From: Hyphomicrobiales bacterium
GTDB taxonomy: Bacteria; Pseudomonadota; Alphaproteobacteria; Rhizobiales; CAYWUX01
DNA: 9,901 bases
Direction: 5' to 3'
Assembly (NCBI GenBank): GCA_028279265.1
Contig: JANQOC010000416.1
Location: 1 to 9,901, forward strand
Shown: positions 1-6,322 of the stretch, in pieces
Numbering within the stretch: position 1 is the first letter of the stretch
How the letters are laid out: each line of letters begins with the position of its first letter
The notes under the pieces: model-generated
Told to the model about the DNA's origin: nothing
Seen by the model: only the letters and a program-made list of their open reading frames with translations
Databases searched by the model: none
Position numbers and translations under genes: made by a program

Positions 1-135
1 CCCGGGATCATCGCCGCGACAAAAGACAACGACAAAAGCCTCACCCTGAAACCGACATCGCTGAATTAGACTAACTTGTTCTGTCGGCTCATCCTCTGTG
101 ACTCTTCCGTTCCCTTAACTGCCTCCTCTCCGGGT
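1..135. other. Left-edge segment, possible tail of an upstream gene
   Basis: No identifiable gene. On the + strand, frame 1 is open from the window edge to a TAG at 67-69 and would encode the last 22 residues of a protein ending in TLKPTSLN; frame 3 is open to a TAA at 72-74. Neither tail is recognisable, and it does not resemble the usual C terminus of the sugar permeases that often precede UgpC-type ATPases. From about 70 to 135 no Shine-Dalgarno sequence is visible before the ATG at 136; the stretch CCTCCT at 123-128 has the opposite (anti-SD) sense. Confidence 0.25.
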
Positions 136-221
136 ATGCGCAGATAAACTGTCGCAAATCATTCGGCCGCACCGAAGTTATTCACGGTATCGATATCGAC
201 ATTGACGATGGCGAATTTATC
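136..221 (+). other. Disrupted 5' end of the UgpC-like ATPase gene
   Basis: This segment codes for the missing N terminus of the ATPase but lacks a usable start in the right frame. The downstream frame stays open back to a TGA at 99-101 and from 138 reads AQINCRKSFG followed by RTEVIHGIDIDIDDGEF, which matches the first 25-30 residues of UgpC/MalK ATPases leading into the Walker A strand. The only nearby ATG (136-138) is one base out of frame and meets TAA at 145-147 after three codons. One extra G after it (ATGG instead of ATG) would restore MAQINCRKSFG, a normal family start. This is therefore either a real one-base deletion or a sequencing/assembly error. The open frame and homology are seen directly; the deletion is inferred. 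Confidence 0.7.
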
Positions 222-1193
222 GTGATCGTCGGTCCATCGGGCTGCGGAAAATCAACACTCCTGCGCATGGTGGCCGGTCTGGAAACCATTACCGAGGGCG
301 AAATTGCCATCAATGGCGAACGGGTGAACGAGCACGAACCCATGGAACGCAATATCGCGATGGTCTTTCAGAACTATGCGCTCTATCCCCACATGAACGT
401 GTTCGACAATATGGCCTATGGATTGAAAATTGCGGGTACACCGAAGAATGAGATTGCCGAACGGGTTCGCTCAGCCGCAAATCTTCTTCAGCTCGACGAT
501 TTTTTAATGCGCAAACCGCGGCAATTGTCCGGCGGCCAGCGTCAGCGTGTCGCCATGGGACGGGCCATTGTCAGGGACCCCGCGGTCTTTCTTTTCGACG
601 AACCCCTATCCAATCTCGATGCCAAGCTCAGGGTACAAATGCGCCTGGAAATCAAAGCACTGCAAAAGAAGCTCGGGACGACCGCACTTTATGTGACCCA
701 TGACCAGGTGGAAGCGATGACCTTGGCCGACCGCATGATTGTCATGAATGAGGGTGTGGCGGAACAGATCGGCGCGCCCCTCGACGTCTACGGTGATCCC
801 AAATCAGTATTCGTCGCAGGATTTATCGGTTCGCCGCCAATGAATTTCCTCGCCCCCGGCGCCTTTGAGGAAAATACAATTCTGGCAGATCGTATTCGCC
901 AACTTGCCGGGAAAAATGTGTCGGTGGGTATTCGGCCGGAACTCTTGCAGATCGGAGACGGTCAGGATCCCGATGCAAATGAATTAGGGCTGCGCGGGGA
1001 GGTCAAGTTCGTCGAACCTCTCGGAGCCGAAACCCTCGTCCACCTGGTCACATCGACAGGCCAGGACATTACACTGCGGCAGAATTTGCAGCCTGGAGCT
1101 GTTGCAACGGGAAGCGAAATCGCACTTTCAACGAGACTCGAACATCTCTGTTTTTTCGGCGAGGGCGGCGAACGGATCTACCCGGACAACTGA
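222..1193 (+). CDS. ugpC: ABC transporter ATP-binding protein, UgpC/MalK type
   Basis: ATPase subunit that would energise an inner-membrane importer for sn-glycerol-3-phosphate or a sugar. Numbered from the GTG at 222: Walker A GPSGCGKST at 4-12, Q-loop FQNYALYPHM from about 49, signature LSGGQRQRV from 102, Walker B FLFDE at 123-127, and the H-loop His in YVTHDQVEAMTLADR at 160. The run from there through EQIGAPLDVY to FIGSPPMNFL is typical of the UgpC branch. Residues of about 230-318 form the C-terminal TOBE-like domain. The GTG start is only the first standard start in frame: it lies inside the Walker A strand and drops about 28 residues every relative has, so a protein made from it would probably misfold. 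With the upstream part the length is about 352, normal for the family. No permease or binding-protein gene is in view, so the substrate is uncertain; a sugar-specific paralogue (AglK, ThuK) is the main alternative. Confidence 0.9.
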   Translation: MIVGPSGCGKSTLLRMVAGLETITEGEIAINGERVNEHEPMERNIAMVFQNYALYPHMNVFDNMAYGLKIAGTPKNEIAERVRSAANLLQLDDFLMRKPRQLSGGQRQRVAMGRAIVRDPAVFLFDEPLSNLDAKLRVQMRLEIKALQKKLGTTALYVTHDQVEAMTLADRMIVMNEGVAEQIGAPLDVYGDPKSVFVAGFIGSPPMNFLAPGAFEENTILADRIRQLAGKNVSVGIRPELLQIGDGQDPDANELGLRGEVKFVEPLGAETLVHLVTSTGQDITLRQNLQPGAVATGSEIALSTRLEHLCFFGEGGERIYPDN

Positions 1194-1261
1194 GCCGGCT
1201 CGAACACGGGAAAGACGCCCCTCCCGCAACCCGAGCCTCCCGCGATCCGAGCGGAAATCAC

Positions 1262-1290
1262 GAGCGACGATGGGCGTCACGCTCCTTTTT
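1262..1290 (+). terminator. Intrinsic terminator after the ATPase gene
   Basis: GAGC-GACG (1262-1269) pairs with CGTC (1275-1278) and GCTC (1281-1284) around the loop ATGGG, with a two-base AC bulge on the 3' side. CTTTTT follows at 1285-1290. It lies 69 bases after the ATPase stop and before the end of the convergent bactofilin gene, the expected place for a rho-independent terminator on the + strand. Read from the other strand it has no T-run after the stem, so it probably does not stop the bactofilin transcript. Confidence 0.7.
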
Positions 1291-1311
1291 GTATTCAGTT
1301 TACCTGGCGTG

Positions 1312-1749
1312 TCACTTGGCGCGGGTACCGGATCGTTTTCGCTGCAGCTTGCCCGTATATTCCGTACCTGCTTCCATGGCCACATAGCGGTGATGGATAT
1401 CGCCGCTGACTTCCGCGGATTTTTTCAGCTCAACCCATTCTCCCCGGACCGTGCCGTCAATCCTGCCGGAAATGCTGAGCTCTTCACCGCTCAGTTCACC
1501 CGTCACCGATCCGGTCTCTCCGACCACGATCCTGGTGCAATTGACATCGCCGATGACCTTCCCATGGATCGTCACCTCATCCATAGATGAAATATCGCCG
1601 ACAATGGTGACCCCATCCGTTAGGATACTGGGCCGATGAACGACAAGTCTTGTATTCTGTCCCGTTTGAGGCCCCGATTTGTCCCGCGTATATTCTGTCC
1701 GGGATCCATCCTTTGCAATGGACGCCAGACGCACTCTCTTATTTTCCAT
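1312..1749 (-). CDS. Bactofilin (polymer-forming cytoskeletal protein)
   Basis: A 145-residue protein of the bactofilin family (DUF583): small beta-helical proteins that polymerise without nucleotide and act as cytoplasmic or membrane-associated scaffolds for cell shape, stalk formation or localisation of wall enzymes. The core spans about residues 41-137 and shows the regular short strand/turn repeat, e.g. SILTDGVTIVGDI, VTIHGKVIGDV, RIVVGETGSVTGEL, LSISGRIDGTV and AEVSGDI. The basic, polar ends (N-terminal MENKRVRLAS; C-terminal KLQRKRSGTRAK) fit the disordered tails of the family. I chose the ATG at 1749 because GGCGGGGGTG lies just before it on the coding strand. An in-frame ATG at 1833 would add 28 residues with a hydrophobic stretch (FCKLWFYVVNFIILKL) but has no visible ribosome-binding site. 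It converges with the ATPase gene and diverges from the autotransporter. In other bacteria bactofilins are often linked to peptidoglycan hydrolases; two lie 3 kb away here. Confidence 0.9.
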   Translation of the reverse strand: MENKRVRLASIAKDGSRTEYTRDKSGPQTGQNTRLVVHRPSILTDGVTIVGDISSMDEVTIHGKVIGDVNCTRIVVGETGSVTGELSGEELSISGRIDGTVRGEWVELKKSAEVSGDIHHRYVAMEAGTEYTGKLQRKRSGTRAK

Positions 1750-1947
1750 GAAACACCCCCGCCGAATCATATCCAGTTTCAGTATGATGAAGTTCACGAC
1801 ATAGAACCAGAGCTTGCAAAACCTGTTGATCACGGGTGTGTAAAATGTGGAGTCAGCAGGCGGAAAAACTAAGAATGTTGAACGTGTTCGCGCAATTCGT
1901 GGCTTTGTTCCTACCTGTGGAAAAGAAACGTCGGAATGCGCTCGCGA

Positions 1948-1961
1948 CGGTCAAATGACCG
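1948..1961. promoter_or_regulatory. Palindrome, candidate operator
   Basis: CGGTCA-AA-TGACCG is a perfect inverted repeat with 6-base arms and a 2-base centre. The spacing is too short for a stable RNA hairpin but fits a binding site for a dimeric regulator. It sits about 200 bp upstream of the bactofilin start and about 300 bp upstream of the autotransporter start. No known regulator is assigned to it, and one copy alone is weak evidence. Confidence 0.3.
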
Positions 1962-2056
1962 GCAACCGTGGCGCGAAATTCACTTACTGAACCCATTGCG
2001 AAAATCCCCGAAAAAGCCGGCGACCATGAAGCGCCTCACTCAGGGGCGGCTATAAT

Positions 2057-2220
2057 TCTTCAATACCAAATAAATCAAAGTAAAATTGATATAATAAATT
2101 GTGTTACATAATTATCATATTATTTATACTCCATATATGCCATTTATTACTTATAAAATTTGAGTTTATATAAAATAATATCTATTTATTATTTAAATAA
2201 ATGCAAATTATAAAAGTAAA
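2057..2220. other. AT-rich block upstream of the autotransporter
   Basis: Positions 2101-2220 contain only 17 G or C in 120 bases (14%), against well over 50% in the flanking genes, and the 40 bases before are similarly poor. The block has many A- and T-runs and TATA-like hexamers but no open frame of note. Such DNA before a surface-protein gene is typical of promoter/UP-element regions and of targets for AT-binding nucleoid proteins. Which applies here is inference. Confidence 0.75.
2087..2095 (+). promoter_or_regulatory. Possible extended -10 promoter of the autotransporter
   Basis: TGATATAAT is a perfect extended -10 element (TG-n-TATAAT), giving a leader of roughly 160 bases before the start codon. 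No good -35 hexamer lies 17 bases upstream. A second TATAAT occurs at 2051-2056, also without a -35. In DNA this AT-rich such matches arise easily by chance, so this is a candidate only. Confidence 0.3.
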
Positions 2221-2245
2221 GGGGCCGCAACAGAGCTGCGGTCCC
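2221..2245 (+). promoter_or_regulatory. 5'-leader hairpin before the autotransporter
   Basis: GGGGCCGCA (2221-2229) pairs with TGCGGTCCC (2237-2245): nine base pairs including one G-U, with a 7-base loop. It stands alone at the edge of the AT-rich block, six bases before the ribosome-binding site AGGGATGG (2251-2258). No T-run follows, so it is not a classical terminator. A role in mRNA stability or in controlling access to the ribosome-binding site is possible. The stem is seen directly; the function is inferred. Confidence 0.5.
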
Positions 2246-2264
2246 AATTTAGGGATGGATGTTC

Positions 2265-4652
2265 ATGTTGCGGCGTATTTCCAGAACAGAGACAAGAATT
2301 CAACGGTTACCAAGGTTAGATTGGGATATTGTCCGGATAACCGCCCTAGTGGGGGTCGTGTTTTTCCTGGCCTTGATCGCAATGACAATTTCAGTCCGGG
2401 CCGCCCCGATCGGTCATACGACGATTATTATTCCCACAGGAAACAGTGTGTCAAATATCAATTTACAAGGCGCCGTCAACGTCACGATCGAGGAGGGTGG
2501 ATCCTTATTCAACAACATTCTCGATCACATTCCTGTCCTTGTATTCGACTTCGCCACGGCGACAATAGTCAATTATGGTTTGATGGAAAAAGCTGATCAT
2601 TCCGAACCTGTCATTTGGACTCTCAGTGATTCGATTACAACTCTCGAAAATAATGGCACAATACGCAGTCATTGCGAAGGATTGTTCATGCAAGGGGGAT
2701 ATTTGCGCCTGGACAACAGCGGAACCATAACCACGGAAGAATTTACCGTCTATTGGTCTGATGCTGACGATGATCTGGATGAACGGACAAACGGTATTGA
2801 AATCGTCAATCGCGGTCTCATCACTTCCAATTCAGAAACCATCGGCTTCTTTCACGATGTGCCGTTAGGACTGACATTCAGAATTGAAAATCTCGAATCC
2901 GGTCAGATTCACGGCGGATCGGATACCATCAGAGGCAGCCATAAGCTGGATCTGCTTAATCTTGGTCGCATCAACTCCGGGGACGACGTCATTATCGTTC
3001 CTGAACTCCGGGTCGAGAATTCCGGAGAGATCACAGGTGAGCGGACGGCGCTATTGTTCTCACGAGGTACAGTTTTCAATTCAGGCCGTATTCAAGGCAG
3101 GGAACAACATGGCATAAATGGCGGGCTGGAGGATGAACAGTTCCCCTCCAATTTTCTGCATCTGGAAAATGCTGTGCCCGGCGAAATATCAGGCACAAAC
3201 ACCGGAATCACCGGACATGAAGTCCATGTGGTGAATGCCGGTTTGATTACAGGCGGCGAGAACGGAATCGACGCCGACTTCGGAAAAATCATCAATTCGG
3301 GAATAATCGACAACAGATTGGGCTCCAGTTCGCTAAATGATGACGCCGTAATAGAATTCGACCGGTCAACATTCGGCGATGCTGAAATAATCAATGCCGG
3401 TGTGATCCGTTCGCAATTTGGCGGCGCCGGGCTGGCGATCGATTTCCGCGACTGGTGGGAATTCAACCCGGACCTGGATATGGAGGTTCCGGTCTATCAG
3501 GGCAATGATCACCTGGAGCTCATGCCCGGCAACCTCATCATCGGCGGCATCAAATTCGGACTCGGGGATGACCGGTTGACTGTGCGTAAGGGACTTAACC
3601 TGCGCTATACGTTCGACAAGCTGCCGGAAACCCTTGATGTTGAGAGCGGCCGGTATAAATCACACATCAATAGTGATGGAACCGCGACGCTGCTCGTTCT
3701 TGACGAAAATGCCGCACCGGACTTGACGACGTCCCTGGTTGAGCTCGCAGCCGGTATCAGCGATACGGTCTCTACGCATTTGAACAATCGCACCCTCGAT
3801 CGCCTTCAGCCTGTCACCAACGGCGCAGTGATCTGGGCCGACGGGTTTGCATCGTATCGGGAAAAAGGCGCGGTCGGCTCACGCTCGCCCTCCGCCCATA
3901 AAATCGGGGGACTGGTCAGCGGCCTGGATGCGGCGATTAATACCCGCACTTTTGCCGGTGCCTTTATCGGCGCGGCGGCGGCTGAACACCGAGGCGACGG
4001 CACCGGTATTAAAGAAACCACGGACAGTCTGTTTTTCGGCCTTTACGGTCGAACGGGCTGGGCGCAGACGTCCCTCGATCTGGTCCTGACCGCCGGCTAC
4101 GACGACCGCAATTACGAGCTGCAACTTCTGAACAATTTGAAAGATAGCGGCTATGAAGATATCCGGAGCCAGGGCGAGGGGTGGTTTCTGGCACCGGAGA
4201 TCGGGCTGACCCAGGTCCTCCCCGCTTTAGGACTTGAGGTCAGCCTTCGCGGCCGCTATGCGATCCAGTTCAATGGGGATGCACATTTTGCCGAAGATGA
4301 CCTGGCTTTGAATTTCAAGGCCCGGGATACACATGTCGCCCAGGTTCGGGCCGAGATAGCCCGTCCGTTTCAGTATTTCGGCATCACCGGCCTGCGCAGT
4401 TGGCTGACCCCCTATGTCGGTCTCGAAAGCCGGCATATTCTCAAAGGCGGGATGCAGGAGATCAACGTCGGCAACGAACGCGGCTCGCTGACATCCTATG
4501 ATGAGACCCAGGAAACGCTGGGCTTTGCCGGCCTGCGATTCCTTGCGGAAGCGGGGACTGGTTTCGCATTTAACGCCCAGCTTGAAGGCCGCACGAGCAA
4601 CCGCGAAAACAAAACCCTATCCTTCACCGTCGGCGGCACCTGGAATTGGTGA
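2265..4652 (+). CDS. Autotransporter with C-terminal beta-barrel
   Basis: Probable type Va secreted surface protein of 795 residues; the ATG at 2265 is preferred because AGGGATGG ends six bases before it, though ATG 2259 is two codons upstream in frame. Numbered from the 2259 ATG: a long basic n-region (1-27), a hydrophobic core (VGVVFFLALIAMTI, 31-44), then VRAAP as a likely signal-peptidase site. Residues of about 55-450 are a passenger with roughly ten imperfect '[VIL]xNxGxI' units (near 131, 151, 182, 232, 252, 272, 302, 324, 344 and 377), as in right-handed beta-helices, ending in YQGNDHLELMPG and FGLGDDRLTV. Residues of about 525-797 alternate in the way of an autotransporter barrel and end in FTVGGTWNW, with a terminal Trp where Phe is commoner. 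No protease triad, adhesion motif or obvious cleavage site between passenger and barrel is visible, so function (adhesin, biofilm or other) is unknown. Its own promoter region and a downstream terminator suggest a single-gene unit. Confidence 0.85.
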   Translation: MLRRISRTETRIQRLPRLDWDIVRITALVGVVFFLALIAMTISVRAAPIGHTTIIIPTGNSVSNINLQGAVNVTIEEGGSLFNNILDHIPVLVFDFATATIVNYGLMEKADHSEPVIWTLSDSITTLENNGTIRSHCEGLFMQGGYLRLDNSGTITTEEFTVYWSDADDDLDERTNGIEIVNRGLITSNSETIGFFHDVPLGLTFRIENLESGQIHGGSDTIRGSHKLDLLNLGRINSGDDVIIVPELRVENSGEITGERTALLFSRGTVFNSGRIQGREQHGINGGLEDEQFPSNFLHLENAVPGEISGTNTGITGHEVHVVNAGLITGGENGIDADFGKIINSGIIDNRLGSSSLNDDAVIEFDRSTFGDAEIINAGVIRSQFGGAGLAIDFRDWWEFNPDLDMEVPVYQGNDHLELMPGNLIIGGIKFGLGDDRLTVRKGLNLRYTFDKLPETLDVESGRYKSHINSDGTATLLVLDENAAPDLTTSLVELAAGISDTVSTHLNNRTLDRLQPVTNGAVIWADGFASYREKGAVGSRSPSAHKIGGLVSGLDAAINTRTFAGAFIGAAAAEHRGDGTGIKETTDSLFFGLYGRTGWAQTSLDLVLTAGYDDRNYELQLLNNLKDSGYEDIRSQGEGWFLAPEIGLTQVLPALGLEVSLRGRYAIQFNGDAHFAEDDLALNFKARDTHVAQVRAEIARPFQYFGITGLRSWLTPYVGLESRHILKGGMQEINVGNERGSLTSYDETQETLGFAGLRFLAEAGTGFAFNAQLEGRTSNRENKTLSFTVGGTWNW

Positions 4653-4662
4653 CTGGAATTGG
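4641..4662 (+). repeat. Short direct repeat spanning the autotransporter stop
   Basis: TGGAATTGG occurs at 4641-4649 and again at 4654-4662, separated by TGAC; the second copy continues with AAC. The TGA stop (4650-4652) lies between the copies. This looks like a small tandem duplication at the end of the gene. Confidence 0.6.
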
Positions 4663-4709
4663 AACGGCCGGATCCTGTTGACCACGCATCAAGGAACTGG
4701 CAGCCCCTT

Positions 4710-4735
4710 GGCAGGGTGGTGAACCCCAGCCTTTT
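4710..4735 (+). terminator. Possible terminator after the autotransporter
   Basis: GGC (4710-4712) and GGGT (4714-4717) pair with ACCC (4723-4726) and GCC (4729-4731) around the loop GGTGA, with a small internal mismatch, followed by TTTT at 4732-4735. It lies 58 bases after the stop codon. The stem is imperfect and the T-run short, so efficiency is uncertain. Confidence 0.45.
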
Positions 4736-4871
4736 ACCCGGGTTCTCCGCCCCGCCCGAAGGCATTCGATTTCTTGACTTCGGCACTGCCAAAATTGCCC
4801 GAATTCTGATATATCAAATGACTCAAGGAAGTGTTTGACCATCGTCCTATGTGCGATGCTGGACATTGAAA

Positions 4872-4901
4872 GAGAATTTGAGAATTGAGAATTCGAGACT
4901 T
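4872..4901 (+). repeat. Heptamer tandem repeat upstream of the first transglycosylase
   Basis: GAGAATT is present at 4872-4878, 4880-4886 and 4887-4893, with a degenerate fourth unit GAGACTT at 4895-4901. It lies 47 bases before the chosen ATG of the transglycosylase, in the leader. The rest of the 295-bp gap 4653-4947 shows only the possible terminator above and no convincing promoter; TTGACT at 4774-4779 has no -10 at proper distance. Confidence 0.55.
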
Positions 4902-4947
4902 GAAACTTTACTCTTGGTGCCGGGAATTCTGTGCAGAAAAGAGGCCC

Positions 4948-6225
4948 ATGCGCGCGCGGTTGCTGTTCCGGCAATGCGCAGGGGCCCTTATTTTATGCAC
5001 ATTATACCTGACCGGCATTCCACCCGTTCCGGCACAAGACCGGCTGGCCATCGAAAAAGACTTCGCCACGTTTCTGAAAACGATCCGAGATGATGCCCTT
5101 GCCCAGGGTATTTCGGAAAAGACAGTCAGTTCCGCGTTTTCTGGTGTCAAACTGGACTGGTCCCTGCCAGATCTTTCCATTCCGGGCCGTGACTCTCGAA
5201 AGTCGGCGACCAAAAAGAAACGACGCCAACCGGAATTTGACCGGCCCGGCCGTTATTTTCCGGAAAAGCGCCTGACGAGCCTGACAGCGACGGGCAAACG
5301 CAAATGGTCTGAGTTGACAAAGACCATGGATGAGATTGAAAAACGCGTTGGCGTCGAGGCGGAAATCATTCTCGCCATTTGGGGACGGGAGACGGCATTC
5401 GGTTCCTATCGTATGCGCCATGATGTTTTTCAGGCCCTCGCGACACAAGCGTTCATGGGCAATCGAAAAGCCTATTTTCACCCTCAACTCATGCTCGCCC
5501 TTAAAATTCTTGATGAAGGTCATGCGGAGCGGTCCCAGATGCGCAGTTCATGGGCGGGCGCCATGGGATACACGCAATTTCTTCCCTCGGACTTCAAGGA
5601 CTATGCCATCGATTTCGACGGCGACGGCCGTGCGAATATCTGGAGCTCCGTACCCGATGCCCTGGCGTCCGCCGCCAACGCCCTGAAAGTCAATGGCTGG
5701 CAGCCCGGCGTGACCTGGGGATACGAGGTGCGACGCCCTGCAGGATTTGACTGTACGCTCGAAGGCCCGGCAAACCAGCGCCTCCTCAGCGAATGGAAAG
5801 ACCTGGAGCTGGTTCGATCATTTGGTCGTAATTTCCCTGACGAGCGGCTGAACATGAAGGCCAGCCTGTTGACGCCTACGGGACACAAGGGACCGGCCTT
5901 CCTGGTGCTGGATAATTTCTTTGTCCTCAAGACGTATAACTTTTCAAATCTCTACGCCCTCTATGTGGGCAACCTGGCAGACCGCATTCAGGGCGGCGGT
6001 CCTTTTGAGGCCAAGTGGCCGACGGTGGCGGCATTCTCCCGGGAAGAAGTCCGGCAGTTGCAGCGGCGGCTCACTGAAATGGATTTCACCGTCGGGAAAA
6101 TAGACGGCATCATCGGTCCCCTGACACGGGTGGCCATCGGAAAATATCAGCGCCGGAACAAGCTTGACGTCACTTGTTTTCCGACGCGAAAACTGTTTGA
6201 AGCAATCCTGAAACCGGAAGGCTGA
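4948..6225 (+). CDS. Lytic murein transglycosylase, MltB/SLT_2 family (first copy)
   Basis: Periplasmic enzyme that cleaves the MurNAc-GlcNAc bond of peptidoglycan with formation of 1,6-anhydroMurNAc. Length is 425 residues from ATG 4948, preceded by AAGAGG at 4939-4944; the frame continues upstream to a TTG at 4885, but that would bury the signal peptide. Residues 1-30 are a Sec signal (core AGALILCTLYLTG, site near PVPAQ) with no lipobox, so a soluble periplasmic form rather than a lipoprotein. The SLT_2 catalytic domain spans about 36-350: catalytic Glu148 in AIWGRETAFGSY, then SWAGAMGYTQFLPSDF (201-216), an EF-hand-like loop DFDGDGRANIW (222-232) as in E. coli Slt35, WGYEVRRPAGFD, and GPAFLVLDNF. 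Residues of about 364-421 are a peptidoglycan-binding domain (LQRRLTEMDF, GKIDGIIGPLTRVAI). A basic insertion (SRKSATKKKRR, 83-93) is absent from the second copy. The paralogue follows after 43-97 bases, depending on its start. Confidence 0.93.
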   Translation: MRARLLFRQCAGALILCTLYLTGIPPVPAQDRLAIEKDFATFLKTIRDDALAQGISEKTVSSAFSGVKLDWSLPDLSIPGRDSRKSATKKKRRQPEFDRPGRYFPEKRLTSLTATGKRKWSELTKTMDEIEKRVGVEAEIILAIWGRETAFGSYRMRHDVFQALATQAFMGNRKAYFHPQLMLALKILDEGHAERSQMRSSWAGAMGYTQFLPSDFKDYAIDFDGDGRANIWSSVPDALASAANALKVNGWQPGVTWGYEVRRPAGFDCTLEGPANQRLLSEWKDLELVRSFGRNFPDERLNMKASLLTPTGHKGPAFLVLDNFFVLKTYNFSNLYALYVGNLADRIQGGGPFEAKWPTVAAFSREEVRQLQRRLTEMDFTVGKIDGIIGPLTRVAIGKYQRRNKLDVTCFPTRKLFEAILKPEG

Positions 6226-6236
6226 ACGCCGGGGGG

Positions 6237-6263
6237 CGACATCTGATGCGGGAATGTCGTTTT
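6237..6263 (+). terminator. Weak hairpin with T-run between the two transglycosylase genes
   Basis: CGACAT (6237-6242) pairs with ATGTCG (6254-6259) around an 11-base loop, followed directly by TTTT (6260-6263). It begins 11 bases after the first transglycosylase stop. The 6-bp stem is weak; it could act as a partial terminator or attenuator that lowers expression of the second copy, or as an mRNA 3'-end stabiliser. Confidence 0.35.
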
Positions 6264-6322
6264 AATGTATGCTGAAATCTATATTCAATGAGATCCAGAA
6301 GCAAACCTGCGAACCTTCGATC

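Larger units (their letters stand above)
1750..2258. other. Divergent intergenic region, bactofilin/autotransporter
   Basis: This 509-bp stretch holds no convincing gene. From the bactofilin side to about 2050 the composition is ordinary and contains one perfect palindrome (1948-1961). From about 2057 to 2220 it is extremely AT-rich, with no codon-like composition. It ends in a GC-rich hairpin (2221-2245) and the ribosome-binding site of the autotransporter. It must contain the promoters of both divergent genes, but only weak matches can be pointed to. Confidence 0.75.

Noticed and set aside
1750..1833. 28-residue hydrophobic N-terminal extension of the bactofilin
   Set aside because: The frame is open to an ATG at 1833, but a good G-rich ribosome-binding site precedes the internal ATG at 1749 and the family does not usually carry such a segment. 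It stays a minor possibility.
1837..2220. Possible replication origin (DnaA-like boxes TGTGTAAAA at 1837 and TGTGGAAAA at 1916 beside AT-rich DNA)
   Set aside because: Both boxes miss the consensus at the same position, there are only two, and no typical origin neighbours are present. An AT-rich promoter region explains the data more simply.
2201..2596. 131-codon open frame starting in the AT-rich block
   Set aside because: Most of it overlaps the autotransporter signal peptide and passenger in another frame, and its start has no ribosome-binding site.
4774..4815. Promoter TTGACT ... TATATC before the first transglycosylase
   Set aside because: The two hexamers are 30 bases apart, far from the required spacing of about 17.
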